A stretch of DNA of 64,000 nucleotides from Duganella sp. 1224 (GCF_013408245.1 NZ_JACBYS010000001.1:992001-1056000); one strand, 5' to 3'. Shown: positions 25,685 to 34,780, counted from the first letter of the stretch. Notes: a model not told the origin generated them from the letters alone. Numbers and translations are program-made.

Positions 25685-27772
25685 GTGAATTTTTTCAAGA
25701 CGCTGATTGCGGAGATCCGTCGCCACAAGTTTGCCACCCCGGTCTTCCTGCTGGTCATCCTGGCGATGATCATGCTGCCGCTGCCGCCGGTGTTGCTGGA
25801 CGTGATGTTCACCTTCAATATCGTGCTGGCGCTGATCGTCATCCTGGGCTCGGTGTCGGTGCGCCGGCCGCTGGACTTCTCGGTGTTCCCGACGGTGCTG
25901 CTGGCCACCACCATGCTGCGCCTGACGTTGAACGTGGCGTCGACCCGGGTGGTGCTGCTGCACGGCCATGAGGGCACGGCCGCCGCCGGTCACGTGATCG
26001 AGGCTTTCGGCAACGTCGTCGTTGGCGGCAACTACGTGGTCGGCATGGTGGTGTTCGTGATCCTGATGATCATCAACTTCATGGTGGTGACCAAGGGCGC
26101 GGAACGCATCTCCGAGGTGTCGGCGCGCTTCACGCTGGACGCGCTGCCGGGCAAGCAGATGGCCATCGACGCCGACCTCAACGCCGGCCTGATCAACCAG
26201 GAAAAAGCCCAGCAACGGCGCCTCGAAGTGGCGGCCGAGGCCGACTTCTACGGCGCCATGGACGGCGCCTCCAAGTTCGTGCGCGGCGACGCCGTGGCCT
26301 CGATCCTGATCCTGATCATCAACATGGTCGGCGGCGTGGCGATCGGCGCGCTGATGCAGGACATGTCGTTCGGCGACGCCTTCCGTCAGTACGCGCTGCT
26401 GACCATCGGTGACGGCCTGGTGGCGCAGATCCCGGCGCTGCTGCTGTCGGCCGCCGCCGCCATCCTGGTGACCCGCATTTCGGACTCGGGCGACTTCGAG
26501 CAGCAGGTCGGCAGCCAGGTGCTGACCTCGCCGCAGGTGATGTTCAGCGCGGCCGCGATGATGCTGGTGCTGGCGCTGGTGCCGGGCATGCCGTGGCAGA
26601 TGTTCGGCCTGTTCGCGCTGGTGCTTGGCTATGTCGGCTGGAAGCTGCTGAACCGGGTCAAGCCGCCCGAGACCAACAACCTCGACGCCATTGAGGCGGC
26701 GCTGCGCGAGGACCGCGCGCCCGAGCTGGACTGGAGCACGCTGCCGGCCGTGCAGCCGCTGCAGCTGGCGGTCGGCTACAAGCTGGTGGGCCTGATCGAC
26801 AAGGCCCACGGCGAGGTGCTGACCAAGCGCATCAAGGGCGTGCGGCAGAATATTTCCGAGGCCATGGGCCTGCTGCTGCCGCCGATCTCGGTGCGCGACG
26901 ACCTGGGCCTGAAGCCGACCCAGTATTCGGTGATCCTGTCGGGCAGCGTGGTGGCCCAGGCCGAGGTGTTCGCCGACCGGCTGATGGCGATTCCGTCGCC
27001 CAACGTGTACGGCCAGATCGACGGCATCCCCGGCATCGAGCCGGCCTACGGCATGCCGGTGACGTGGATCGAGACGTCGGAGAAGGCCAACGCGCTGGGG
27101 CTGGGCTACCAGGTGGTGGAGGCGCCAAGCGCGATCGCCACCCACCTGTCCAAGCTGATCCGCGAATTCCTGCCGGAGCTGTTCCGCCACGAGGACGTGC
27201 CGGCCATGATGGAGCGGCTGGCGGCGGTGTCGCCCAAGCTGGCGGCGGCGCTGGACAAGGCGCTGACCCACACGCAGATGCTGCGCGTGTTCCGCGTGCT
27301 GCTGGCGGAAAACGTGTCGCTGAAGGATATCGTGCCGATCGCCACCACGCTGGTGGACAGCTCGGAAACCACCAAGGATCCGATCCTGCTGGCGGCCGAG
27401 GTGCGCTGCGCGCTGCGGCGCCAGATCGTCACCGCGCTGTTCGGCCAGAAGACCGAGATGCAGGCGTTCAACCTCGGTGGCGACCTGGAGAACATGCTGC
27501 TCGGCTCGCTGAACCAGGCGCGCCAGAGCGGCAAGGTGGTGCTGGACAACTACCCGATCGACCCGCACCTGCTGGCCCAGCTGCAGGTCAACATGCCGGT
27601 GGCGCGCGAGCAGATGAAGCAGCAGGCGACGCCGCCGCTGCTGCTGGTGCTGCCGCAGATCCGGCCGCTGCTGGCGCGCTACGCGCGCCTGTTCGCGCCC
27701 GGCCTGCACGTGCTGTCCTATAACGAGATTCCGGAGAACCGCGAGGTCAGCATCATCGGCACGGTCGGCTAG
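25685..27772 (+). CDS. flhA: Flagellar export gate protein FlhA
   Basis: FlhA is the proton-driven export gate; its ring-shaped cytosolic domain receives chaperone-substrate complexes. The 695-residue product starts at a GTG (MNFFKTLIAEI). It has eight membrane helices in the first 330 residues and the conserved FHIPEP signature region FVVTKGAERISEVSARFTLD-like (here NFMVVTKGAERISEVSARFT). The C-terminal domain includes LPELFRHEDVPAMMERLAA. The stop codon TAG shares bases with the stop of the convergent methyltransferase gene. Confidence 0.97.
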   Translation: MNFFKTLIAEIRRHKFATPVFLLVILAMIMLPLPPVLLDVMFTFNIVLALIVILGSVSVRRPLDFSVFPTVLLATTMLRLTLNVASTRVVLLHGHEGTAAAGHVIEAFGNVVVGGNYVVGMVVFVILMIINFMVVTKGAERISEVSARFTLDALPGKQMAIDADLNAGLINQEKAQQRRLEVAAEADFYGAMDGASKFVRGDAVASILILIINMVGGVAIGALMQDMSFGDAFRQYALLTIGDGLVAQIPALLLSAAAAILVTRISDSGDFEQQVGSQVLTSPQVMFSAAAMMLVLALVPGMPWQMFGLFALVLGYVGWKLLNRVKPPETNNLDAIEAALREDRAPELDWSTLPAVQPLQLAVGYKLVGLIDKAHGEVLTKRIKGVRQNISEAMGLLLPPISVRDDLGLKPTQYSVILSGSVVAQAEVFADRLMAIPSPNVYGQIDGIPGIEPAYGMPVTWIETSEKANALGLGYQVVEAPSAIATHLSKLIREFLPELFRHEDVPAMMERLAAVSPKLAAALDKALTHTQMLRVFRVLLAENVSLKDIVPIATTLVDSSETTKDPILLAAEVRCALRRQIVTALFGQKTEMQAFNLGGDLENMLLGSLNQARQSGKVVLDNYPIDPHLLAQLQVNMPVAREQMKQQATPPLLLVLPQIRPLLARYARLFAPGLHVLSYNEIPENREVSIIGTVG

Positions 27773-28560
27773 TCGGCTTTCGGATTGAGCAGCGGGCCGG
27801 CCCAGGCCGGCAGCTGGTTGAACAGGCAGTGCAGGCCGTTGTTGAAGCTGCCGAACTGCAGGCCGTACTGGTCGGCCAGGCGCATCAGGCTATGGCGCGA
27901 GTACAGGCTGATATGGCCGTTACGCGGCGCCGCGTGCCACCAGGTCAGGCGGGTGTTGGGCTTGATGTTGCCGTCGGTGAGCAGGGCCGAGAACACCAGC
28001 AGCGCCTCATCCTCCATCAGCGCGGTCAGCGCACGCAGCAACGCCTGCACGTCCGGCACGTGCTCGAACACCTTGAGCGCGGTGATCAGATTGTATTTGC
28101 CCGGCGCGGCGGGCTGCTGGCCGGCGCGCGGGAACGGCTCGTGACTGGCCGAGTCCCAGCCGTGCTTGACCAGCGCCGCCGACAGCGCGCCGGCGCCGCC
28201 GCCGTAATCGAGGTGGCGGATCTGCTTGCGGGCGCTGCCGAACACCTGCTGCAAAAAGGCGGCGTCCTTGGCCGGCCGCCTGGCGGCGCCGTCCGGATCG
28301 ACCGCAGCATACTCCTCGTTATAGATGTGGTGCAGGAAGTCCTGCTCCGACCAGCGCTGGAACTCCGGCGCCAGCACGAAGCCGCACTCGGGGCAGCGGT
28401 GGTAGTAGATCGGCCAGCCGGCCAGCGGCAGGAAGCGCTGGTGCATCTCTTCGCAGTTCTTGTTGAAATCGACGACGTCGTGCGGCACGGTCTGGGTTGC
28501 GCAGACCGGGCAGGGCACGGCCGCCAGCGCCGCCGGGGCGCTGATGGGGTGGTTGGACAT
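27769..28560 (-). CDS. Zinc-ribbon class I SAM-dependent methyltransferase, probable flagellin-glycan modifier
   Basis: The 263-residue product has an N-terminal CPVC...CPEC zinc-binding pair (20 and about 60) followed by a Rossmann methyltransferase domain. Its SAM motif is HLDYGGGAGALSAALVKHGW, with LITALKVFEHVPD as the acidic post-motif. This architecture is common in sugar or polyketide C-methyltransferases. It lies 32 nt after the TPR-glycosyltransferase and between flhA and flagellin, so methylation of a flagellin-linked glycan is the likely job; the substrate is inferred. The start is the ATG at 28560; a GTG two codons upstream is also possible. Confidence 0.78.
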   Translation of the reverse strand: MSNHPISAPAALAAVPCPVCATQTVPHDVVDFNKNCEEMHQRFLPLAGWPIYYHRCPECGFVLAPEFQRWSEQDFLHHIYNEEYAAVDPDGAARRPAKDAAFLQQVFGSARKQIRHLDYGGGAGALSAALVKHGWDSASHEPFPRAGQQPAAPGKYNLITALKVFEHVPDVQALLRALTALMEDEALLVFSALLTDGNIKPNTRLTWWHAAPRNGHISLYSRHSLMRLADQYGLQFGSFNNGLHCLFNQLPAWAGPLLNPKAD

Positions 28561-28592
28561 GGTCACGTGGATGGTTCAGGTTGCGGTTGGGA

Positions 28593-30812
28593 TCAGGTGT
28601 GCATCTGCAGCAGGGTCGGCATGGCCGGCGGCGGCAGTTCGCGCAGCGCGGCGATCACCTCGTCCACCACCGGCTGCCAGTCGCCGATGCGCTGCTGGCG
28701 GAACAGCCGGGCGCTCGGATACCACGGGCTGGTGCTGCCGCGCTCCAGCCAGCGCCACTCGAACGGCGTCGGCAGCATGACCCAGAACGGCTTGCCGAGC
28801 GCGCCGGCCAGGTGGGCCACGCTGGTGTCCACCGTGAGCACCACGTCCATCAGGTCGCACAGCGCGGCGGTGTCGCCGAAGTCGTGCAGCAGATGGCTGA
28901 CCTGGCGCATCGGCAGCGTGTCCAGCAGCGGCTGGTCGGCGGCGCGGATTTCCTTTTGCAGGCAGATGAATTCGCAGTCCTCGCCAAACAGCGGCGCCAG
29001 CACCGACAGCGGCAGCGTGCGGTTGTGGTCGTTGCCGTGGGAAGCGCTGCCGCTCCACACCACGCCGACGCGCAGCTTGTCCGTCGGGCCCAGTTCACCC
29101 TGCCATTGTTCGCGCTTGGCCGGGTCGCTGCGCAGGTAGAACGGCGCGGACGGGATGGTATCGACCCGGATGTTGAGCGCCAGTGGCAGGCTCAGCAGCG
29201 GGATGTGGTAGTCGAACGCTGGCCGCGGGCTGCCGGTGGCCACCAGCTCGTCGACCCATTCCAGCGTGCGCATCAGCGGGATCAGCGGCGGCCACACTTC
29301 CAGCACCACGCGCGCGCCGCGCGCCCGCACCTGCTGGGCGAAGCGGCAGAACTGGATGGCGTCGCCGAAGCCCTGCTCGGCGTGCAGCAGGATGGTCTTG
29401 CCCTTGAGCGATTCGCGGCCGCTCCATTGCGGCTTGAGGAAGTGGCGCTTGTGGCGCGACAGCGCCAGGTCCTTGGCCACCCAGCGGTATTCGTAGCCTT
29501 GCCAGCCGCGCTCGTAATCGCCGCGCGCCAGCAGCAGCAGCGAGCGGTTCCAGTGCGCCAGCGGCAGGTCGGGCTGCAGCGCCAGCGCCCGTTCGTAGCT
29601 GGCCAGCGCCTGGTCGTTGAAGCCAAGCTTGTTCAGGATGCTACCCAGGTTGATGTAGGCCAGCGGGTTGGCCGGCGCCATCTTGATCAGCTTTTCCAGC
29701 GCCACGCGGGCTTTTTCGAAGTCTTTCTGCTGGTCGGTGTCGGCGATCAGCTCGGCCGGCGCGTGGCGCGCCACGCGCTCCATCTTCAGCGCCAGCGCGT
29801 GGCGCAGGCTGTCCAGCATGGCACCGTGCAGCTTGCTGTTGTCGAGCGCGGCCGCGTGCAGCTGGCGCAGTTCGGCGTTGTCGCTGTCCAGCTCCAGCGC
29901 TGCCGCGTACAGCGCGGCGGCCGACTGGTGCTGGGTGGCCTGGCCCAGCTGGCCGGCGCGCTGGCGATAGGCGGCGATCAGGCGCGCCTGCGCGGCCTGG
30001 GCGTCGGCTTCGGCGCGCTCGGCCTCGTCGGCGCGGCCCAGCGCGCGCAGCGCCAGCGCGCGCTGGCGCTGCGCCAGCACCAGCTCCGGTTGCAGCGCCA
30101 GCGCCGCCTCCTGCGCCGGCAACGCTTCCTCGGCGCGGCCTTGCGCCAGCAGCAGGCGGCCCAGGTTGTAGTGGGCGTCGGCGTAGTCGGGCGCCAGCGC
30201 CAGCGCCTGGCGATAACTGTCCTCGGCGCTGTCGGCATGGCCGGTGTCGCGCAGGATGTGGGCGCGCACCGCGTGCGCCTCGGGATGGTGCGGGTTGAGC
30301 GCCAGCGCCTGCTCGGCGTTGACCAGCGCCAGGTCGTACTGGCGCGCCTGCCACAACAGCAGCGCGCGGTTGGCCCAGGCCTGGTCGTCGTTCGGTTCCA
30401 GCGCCAGCACCTGCTCGTAGGCGTCCAGCGCCTCGTCGCCGCGCATCAGCGATTGCAGCGTGACGGCGCGGTTGAACAGGGTGTTGGCGTCGTCACCGGC
30501 CAGCGCCAGCGCGCGCTCGTAGTGCTGCAACGCCTCGTCCATGTATTGCAGTTCGCGCAGCGCGTTGCCGAGGTTGCTGTGGGCGCCGGCGTGGTCGGGG
30601 TCGACCTGCAGCGCCGAGCGGATGAAGCTGGCGGCGGCGTCGAAATTGCCGCTCTGGAAGGCGGCGATGCCGGTGTGGTGCAGCGCGTCGAAATGCCGGG
30701 GTTCCAGCCGCAGCACCTGCTCGTAGGCCTGCAAGGCCTGCGGCAGCTGGCCGTCGCCATGGTACTGGATCGCTTGCTGGAACAACTGCTCAACGTCGGG
30801 TGTGTTTGCCAT
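28593..30812 (-). CDS. TPR-repeat glycosyltransferase, probable flagellin glycosyltransferase
   Basis: The 739-residue product has roughly ten tetratricopeptide repeats over residues 1-430 (for example QALQAYEQVLRLEP, EALDAYEQVLALEPNDDQAW, QALASYERALALQPDLPLAH). A GT-B glycosyltransferase domain of the GT9/GT41-like type follows, with GKTILLHAEQGFGDAIQFCR and the nucleotide-sugar region VVLTVDTSVAHLAGALGKP. Such TPR-GT proteins beside flagellin genes O-glycosylate flagellin in several proteobacteria. No signal peptide or membrane helix is present, so it acts in the cytoplasm before export. Donor sugar is unknown. Confidence 0.82.
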   Translation of the reverse strand: MANTPDVEQLFQQAIQYHGDGQLPQALQAYEQVLRLEPRHFDALHHTGIAAFQSGNFDAAASFIRSALQVDPDHAGAHSNLGNALRELQYMDEALQHYERALALAGDDANTLFNRAVTLQSLMRGDEALDAYEQVLALEPNDDQAWANRALLLWQARQYDLALVNAEQALALNPHHPEAHAVRAHILRDTGHADSAEDSYRQALALAPDYADAHYNLGRLLLAQGRAEEALPAQEAALALQPELVLAQRQRALALRALGRADEAERAEADAQAAQARLIAAYRQRAGQLGQATQHQSAAALYAAALELDSDNAELRQLHAAALDNSKLHGAMLDSLRHALALKMERVARHAPAELIADTDQQKDFEKARVALEKLIKMAPANPLAYINLGSILNKLGFNDQALASYERALALQPDLPLAHWNRSLLLLARGDYERGWQGYEYRWVAKDLALSRHKRHFLKPQWSGRESLKGKTILLHAEQGFGDAIQFCRFAQQVRARGARVVLEVWPPLIPLMRTLEWVDELVATGSPRPAFDYHIPLLSLPLALNIRVDTIPSAPFYLRSDPAKREQWQGELGPTDKLRVGVVWSGSASHGNDHNRTLPLSVLAPLFGEDCEFICLQKEIRAADQPLLDTLPMRQVSHLLHDFGDTAALCDLMDVVLTVDTSVAHLAGALGKPFWVMLPTPFEWRWLERGSTSPWYPSARLFRQQRIGDWQPVVDEVIAALRELPPPAMPTLLQMHT

Positions 30813-30901
30813 AGAGAGATAAAATTGGAGAGTGGATCTGGCTCAGCCGATCATAACTGAGCGGCCTTCTGTCTGGCTAGGGCGCGGCGCGAAAACCGGC
30901 C

Positions 30902-31855
30902 TCATTGCATGTCGTCGGGCACGGCCGGTTGCGACAGCAGCGTGGCGACCGCCGCCATCGCGTGGAACAGCTGCGCGCTCAGGCCGGCCGTCTGCATGCG
31001 GCTGGGGTAGGGATGCTCGCCGCTGGACGGCGGCAGCTCGCGCCGCAGGCGGCAGCGCAGGATGGTCAGGCCGAGGCGGCTGACGGTGGCGGCCAGCTGC
31101 GGCAGGATCTCGCGCATGTGCTGCATGGCGGCGGTCTGGGCGGCGCCGACCTCCATCACCACGCCGGCGCCGCTGGCCGGTTCCAGCTGGATCACCACGC
31201 GGCCCACTTCCGGCAGCACCAGCTCCAGCCGCAGCGCGGCGCGCGCGCGCTTGCGGCGGTTGCGTTCGTATTCGTCTTCGTCAATCACCACCACCCGCAG
31301 CACCAGCCGGCGGTCGCCCCAGGCGTAGACGGCAAAGCGCCACGGCTCCATCTCGGTCAGCAGCGGCAGGCCGGGGCGGCCATCGCGGCTGCCGGCCGGA
31401 ATCTGGTCGCTCATGAACAGGCTGGCGGGCAGGTGGCGGCCGGTGGTCTGTTCCAGCCAGGCGGCGCGCTGCTCGCTGTAGGTGCGTACCATGACCTGCC
31501 ACGAGGCGGCCATCATGGCGATGTCGGGCGGCTGCCAGACCAGCTGGCGCGACAGGAAGACCTGGTTGGGGCGCATGGCGGCCGGGTCGCTGGCCTTGGG
31601 CACGTCGGCCAGCGCATCGGCCAGCGCCTCCAGGCCGCCGGGCGGCAGCGCGCGGCTGTCGTGGCCGTCCGGTATGGCGTCCACCGGGGCGGCGCCGGCC
31701 GGGCCCGCGGTGCCGGGCAGCAGCGGGCCGATCGGGAAGTCGAGATCGACCGGCTGCGCGCCGGGCGCGGGCGCGACCGGGCTTGCCGGCTGCACGGGTT
31801 GCCGGTCCGGAACGCCAAGCGGGCGCAGCGTTGGTCCGATGCGGTCTAAGGCCAT
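30902..31855 (-). CDS. Second FliK-like (Flg_hook-domain) protein next to flagellin
   Basis: The 317-residue product has a Pro/Ala-rich N-terminus (to about 90). A middle region resembles nothing I can name (about 95-200). The C-terminal segment at residues 206-274 (ALRLELVLPEVGRVVIQLEP, then QHMREILPQLAATVSRLGL) has the layout of the FliK hook-length-control domain. It starts 29 nt past the flagellin terminator and is followed by the TPR-glycosyltransferase. The ATG at 31855 lacks a ribosome site. It could control filament or hook export in this system or be a FliK paralogue with a new role; the call is moderate. Confidence 0.6.
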   Translation of the reverse strand: MALDRIGPTLRPLGVPDRQPVQPASPVAPAPGAQPVDLDFPIGPLLPGTAGPAGAAPVDAIPDGHDSRALPPGGLEALADALADVPKASDPAAMRPNQVFLSRQLVWQPPDIAMMAASWQVMVRTYSEQRAAWLEQTTGRHLPASLFMSDQIPAGSRDGRPGLPLLTEMEPWRFAVYAWGDRRLVLRVVVIDEDEYERNRRKRARAALRLELVLPEVGRVVIQLEPASGAGVVMEVGAAQTAAMQHMREILPQLAATVSRLGLTILRCRLRRELPPSSGEHPYPSRMQTAGLSAQLFHAMAAVATLLSQPAVPDDMQ

Positions 31856-31883
31856 CAGGCGGGGTGTCCAGTCTTGCGGGTAT

Positions 31884-31915
31884 AAAAAAAGCCAACCGGA
31901 AAGTACGCGGTTGGC
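31884..31915 (-). terminator. Intrinsic terminator of the flagellin gene
   Basis: On the minus strand GCCAACCG and CGGTTGGC form an 8-bp perfect stem with a 9-nt loop (31891-31915). The stem is followed by seven T residues (31884-31890). It lies about 45 nt after the flagellin stop. Confidence 0.88.
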
Positions 31916-31923
31916 CCTTGGTC

Positions 31924-31947
31924 ATCCGGATACTTGCGTATCCGGAT
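31924..31947 (-). other. Perfect 10-bp hairpin just after the flagellin stop
   Basis: ATCCGGATAC and GTATCCGGAT pair perfectly around a four-base loop, starting 13 nt after the flagellin stop and before the terminator. No T run follows it. A stable 3' hairpin ahead of the terminator may protect this abundant mRNA from exonucleases. Confidence 0.6.
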
Positions 31948-31960
31948 ACTACTACGATTA

Positions 31961-32857
31961 TTACTGCAGCAGGGACATAACCAGCGACGAGGTGCTGTTC
32001 GACTGCTTCAGCATCGCGGTGCCGGCCTGCAGCAGCATCTGCTGCGAGGTCATGTTCGACGATTCGGCGGCGAAGTCGGTGTCCATGATGCGGCCTTCGG
32101 CGGCCTTGGTGTTGGTCGAGACGTTGGCCAGGTTGTTGTACACGTGGTCCAGACGGTTCGAGGTCGCACCCAGGTTGGAGCGCACCACCGACACGGAGTC
32201 GATCGCGCTGGCCAGCAGGTCGATGAAGGAGTTGGCCGAAGCTGCCGAGGTCGACAGTTCGCTGCCTGGGGTGGTGCCAGCCACGCCGGTGGTGGTGAAG
32301 TTGGTGGCGGCGGCACCGATGGCGCTTTGCATGGCGCTGACCTGGGTGGTCAGGTCGAACTTCAGGGTTTCGCCGGTCGAGGCGCCGATCTGGAAGGTCA
32401 GGCTGGCGTTCTGGAAGGTCGAGGTGCCGGCGGTGGTGTCGGTGTTGAACAGCTTCTGGCCGCCGAAGGTGGTGTTGCCAACGATGTTGGTCAGTTCGTT
32501 GGTCAGGGCGTCGAATTCAGCCTGCATCGAGGTGCGGTCGGCGTCGTTCGACGAGCCGTCGGCAGCCTGGGTGGCCAGATCCTTCATGCGCACCAGGATG
32601 TTGGTGGTCTCGTCCAGCGCGCCTTCGGCGGTCTGCATCAGCGAGATCGAGTTCTGGGTGTTACGCATTGCAACGGTCATGCCGCTGGTCTGGTATTTCA
32701 GACGGGTAGCGATTTGCAGGCCTGCAGCGTCGTCCATTGCCGAATTGACACGGAAGCCGGTGCTCAGGCGGGTCTGCGAAGTCGACAGCGCCGACTGGGT
32801 GCGCGAGATCGAGTTCTGTGCGGAAAGGGCCGCGGAATTGGTGTGAAGGCTCAGCAT
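31961..32857 (-). CDS. Lateral-type flagellin
   Basis: Flagellin builds the filament. The 298-residue product has the N-terminal D0/D1 start MLSLHTNSAALSAQNSISRT, then LSTGFRVNSAMDDAAGLQIA, and the C-terminal LGATSNRLDHVYNNLANVST ending with LLQ. The central domain is short, so the filament lacks large outer domains. The MLSLHTN start is the form I know from lateral flagellins (LafA) rather than the MAVNVNTN or MAQVINTN starts of polar and enteric ones. AGGAG lies 8 nt before the ATG. Its Ser/Thr-rich middle could accept glycans from the neighbouring glycosyltransferase. Confidence 0.94.
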   Translation of the reverse strand: MLSLHTNSAALSAQNSISRTQSALSTSQTRLSTGFRVNSAMDDAAGLQIATRLKYQTSGMTVAMRNTQNSISLMQTAEGALDETTNILVRMKDLATQAADGSSNDADRTSMQAEFDALTNELTNIVGNTTFGGQKLFNTDTTAGTSTFQNASLTFQIGASTGETLKFDLTTQVSAMQSAIGAAATNFTTTGVAGTTPGSELSTSAASANSFIDLLASAIDSVSVVRSNLGATSNRLDHVYNNLANVSTNTKAAEGRIMDTDFAAESSNMTSQQMLLQAGTAMLKQSNSTSSLVMSLLQ

Positions 32858-33019
32858 GAAATAACTCCTGGTAGGTGGATTCAGTTCGGAGCAACGAATC
32901 TTTTGCGCTCTCCCAAGTACAAGACGACCGTAGCTGGAAGGACATTAAATGCTTCGCGGAAATTTATTGAAAATAATTTGTAACCGGGCTGGAAGCCGCG
33001 GTTTACCGTCGTTCCCACC

Positions 33020-33037
33020 GGCCGATTATGGGCCGAT
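33020..33037 (-). promoter_or_regulatory. Tandem ATCGGCC repeat upstream of flagellin
   Basis: On the minus strand ATCGGCC-CATA-ATCGGCC gives two identical heptamers with an 11-bp period, one helical turn, about 165 nt before the flagellin ATG. The same heptamer occurs once in the fliE-fliM intergenic region (21061-21067). A regulator-binding site is possible but unproven; GC-rich DNA yields such matches by chance. Confidence 0.25.
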
Positions 33038-33051
33038 TGCTGGCTGGAATC

Positions 33052-33090
33052 AAATAAAAACAGCGCGGCTGGCCGGCCGCGCTGTTTTCT
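33052..33090 (-). terminator. Intrinsic terminator of the ETF-QO gene (bidirectional look)
   Basis: AACAGCGCGGC (33059-33069) and GCCGCGCTGTT (33076-33086) form an 11-bp perfect stem with a 6-nt loop. On the minus strand it is followed by TTTTTATTTG (33060 downwards). The other side also has a short T run, so it could work in both directions, separating flagellin from the metabolic genes. Confidence 0.88.
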
Positions 33091-33103
33091 GGTTGTTGCT
33101 TTT

Positions 33104-34780
33104 TTACATATTCGGATAGTTGGGTCCGCCGCCGCCCTCCGGCGTCACCCAGACGATGTTCTGGGTCGGATCCTTGATGTCGCAGGTCTTGCAGTGGACG
33201 CAGTTCTGGGCGTTGATCTGCAGGCGGTCGCTGCCGTCGTCATTCTTGACGAATTCGTACACGCCGGCCGGGCAGTAGCGCTGTTCCGGCCCGGCGTACT
33301 GGGCCAGGTTGACGTCCACCGGCACGCTCGGGTTCTTCAGCGTCAGGTGGATCGGCTGGTCCTCGGCGTGGTTGGTGTTGGAAATGAACACCGACGACAG
33401 GCGGTCGAAGGTCAGCTTGCCATCCGGCTTGGGATAATTGATCGGCGTGAACTGCGAGGCCGGCTTCAGGCACTCATGGTCGGCGTGCGCGTGGCGCAGC
33501 GTCCACGGCGCCTTGCCGCGGAACACGATCTGGTCGATGCCGGTCATCAGCGAACCCAGGTACAGGCCCTTGTTCAGCCACGGCTTGACGTTGCGCGCCA
33601 CGTGCAGTTCCTCGTGCAGCCACGATTGCTCGAACGCGGCCGGGTAGGCGGCCAGCTCGTCGCCCTGGCGGCCGGCGCCCAGCGCCGCGAACACCGCGTC
33701 GGCGGCCAGCATGCCGGACTTGATGGCGGCGTGCGAGCCCTTGATGCGGCTCATGTTGAGGAAGCCGGCGTCGCAGCCGATCAGCGCGCCGCCCGGGAAC
33801 ACCAGTTTCGGCAGCGATTGCAGACCGCCGGCGGTGATGGCGCGGGCGCCGTACGAGATGCGCTTGCCGCCTTCGAGGAAGGTGCGGATTTCCGGGTGGG
33901 TCTTGTAGCGCTGGAATTCCTCGTACGGCGACAGGTAAGGATTGGCGTAGTTCAGGCCGACCACGTAGCCGACCACCACCTGGTTGTTTTCCAGGTGATA
34001 CAGGAACGAGCCGCCATAGGTCTTGCTGTCCAGCGGCCAGCCGGTGGTGTGGATCACCAGGCCGGGCTGGTGCTTGGCCGGATCGATTTCCCACAGTTCC
34101 TTGATGCCGATGCCGTACGACTGCGGATCCTTGCCCTTGTTCAGGTCGTATTTGGCCATCAGCTGCTTGCCCAGGTGGCCGCGCGAACCCTCGGCGAACA
34201 GCGTGTACTTGCCGTGCAGTTCCATGCCCAGCTGGAATTCCGGGCCCGGCTCGCCGTCGCGCCTGACGCCCATGTTGCCGGTGGCGATGCCCTTGACCGA
34301 GCCATCGTCGTGGTACAGGATCTCGGCGGCGGCGAAGCCGGGGAAGATCTCCACCCCCAGCGCCTCGGCCTGCTGCCCCAGCCAGCGCACCACGTTACCC
34401 AGCGAGATCACGTAGTTGCCGTGGTTTTCAAAGCACTTCGGCAGCAGCATGTTGGGCGTTTTGAAGGAGCCGGTTTCGGTCAGGAACAGCACGCGGTCCT
34501 CGGTCACCGGGGTGTTGAGCGGCGCGCCTTTTTCCTTCCAGTCGGGGATCAGCTCGGTCAGCGCCTTCGGATCCATCACCGCGCCGGACAGGATGTGCGC
34601 GCCCAGTTCGCCGCCTTTTTCCAGCACGACGACCGACACTTCCTGGCCTTTTTCGGCGGCCAGCTGTTTGATCTTGATTGCCGCCGACAAGCCTGCCGGG
34701 CCGCCGCCGACGATCACGACGTCATACTCCATCGCATCGCGTGGGCCGTACTGTTCTACTAGGGTTTGAGGCTGTGTCAT
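33104..34780 (-). CDS. Electron transfer flavoprotein-ubiquinone oxidoreductase
   Basis: ETF-QO passes electrons from acyl-CoA and amino-acid dehydrogenases, via ETF, to ubiquinone in the membrane. The 558-residue product has the FAD motif [15 protein letters not shown] near residues 21-35 and a second flavin segment [20 protein letters not shown]. The C-terminal 4Fe-4S ligands lie in YCPAGVYEF and [17 protein letters not shown]. The length matches the family (550-560). It stands alone with its own terminator and has a 176-nt gap to the divergent SDR gene. Confidence 0.96.
   Translation of the reverse strand: MTQPQTLVEQYGPRDAMEYDVVIVGGGPAGLSAAIKIKQLAAEKGQEVSVVVLEKGGELGAHILSGAVMDPKALTELIPDWKEKGAPLNTPVTEDRVLFLTETGSFKTPNMLLPKCFENHGNYVISLGNVVRWLGQQAEALGVEIFPGFAAAEILYHDDGSVKGIATGNMGVRRDGEPGPEFQLGMELHGKYTLFAEGSRGHLGKQLMAKYDLNKGKDPQSYGIGIKELWEIDPAKHQPGLVIHTTGWPLDSKTYGGSFLYHLENNQVVVGYVVGLNYANPYLSPYEEFQRYKTHPEIRTFLEGGKRISYGARAITAGGLQSLPKLVFPGGALIGCDAGFLNMSRIKGSHAAIKSGMLAADAVFAALGAGRQGDELAAYPAAFEQSWLHEELHVARNVKPWLNKGLYLGSLMTGIDQIVFRGKAPWTLRHAHADHECLKPASQFTPINYPKPDGKLTFDRLSSVFISNTNHAEDQPIHLTLKNPSVPVDVNLAQYAGPEQRYCPAGVYEFVKNDDGSDRLQINAQNCVHCKTCDIKDPTQNIVWVTPEGGGGPNYPNM

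Noticed and set aside
28581-30860. 759-codon open frame on the plus strand
   Set aside because: It is the antisense shadow of the TPR-glycosyltransferase; its His/Gln/Arg-rich product has no domain and the opposite frame has clear TPR and GT motifs.
32858-33000. Sigma-28 promoter for flagellin
   Set aside because: Several TAAA and TTAA runs exist, but none has a GCCGATAA-like element at the correct distance.
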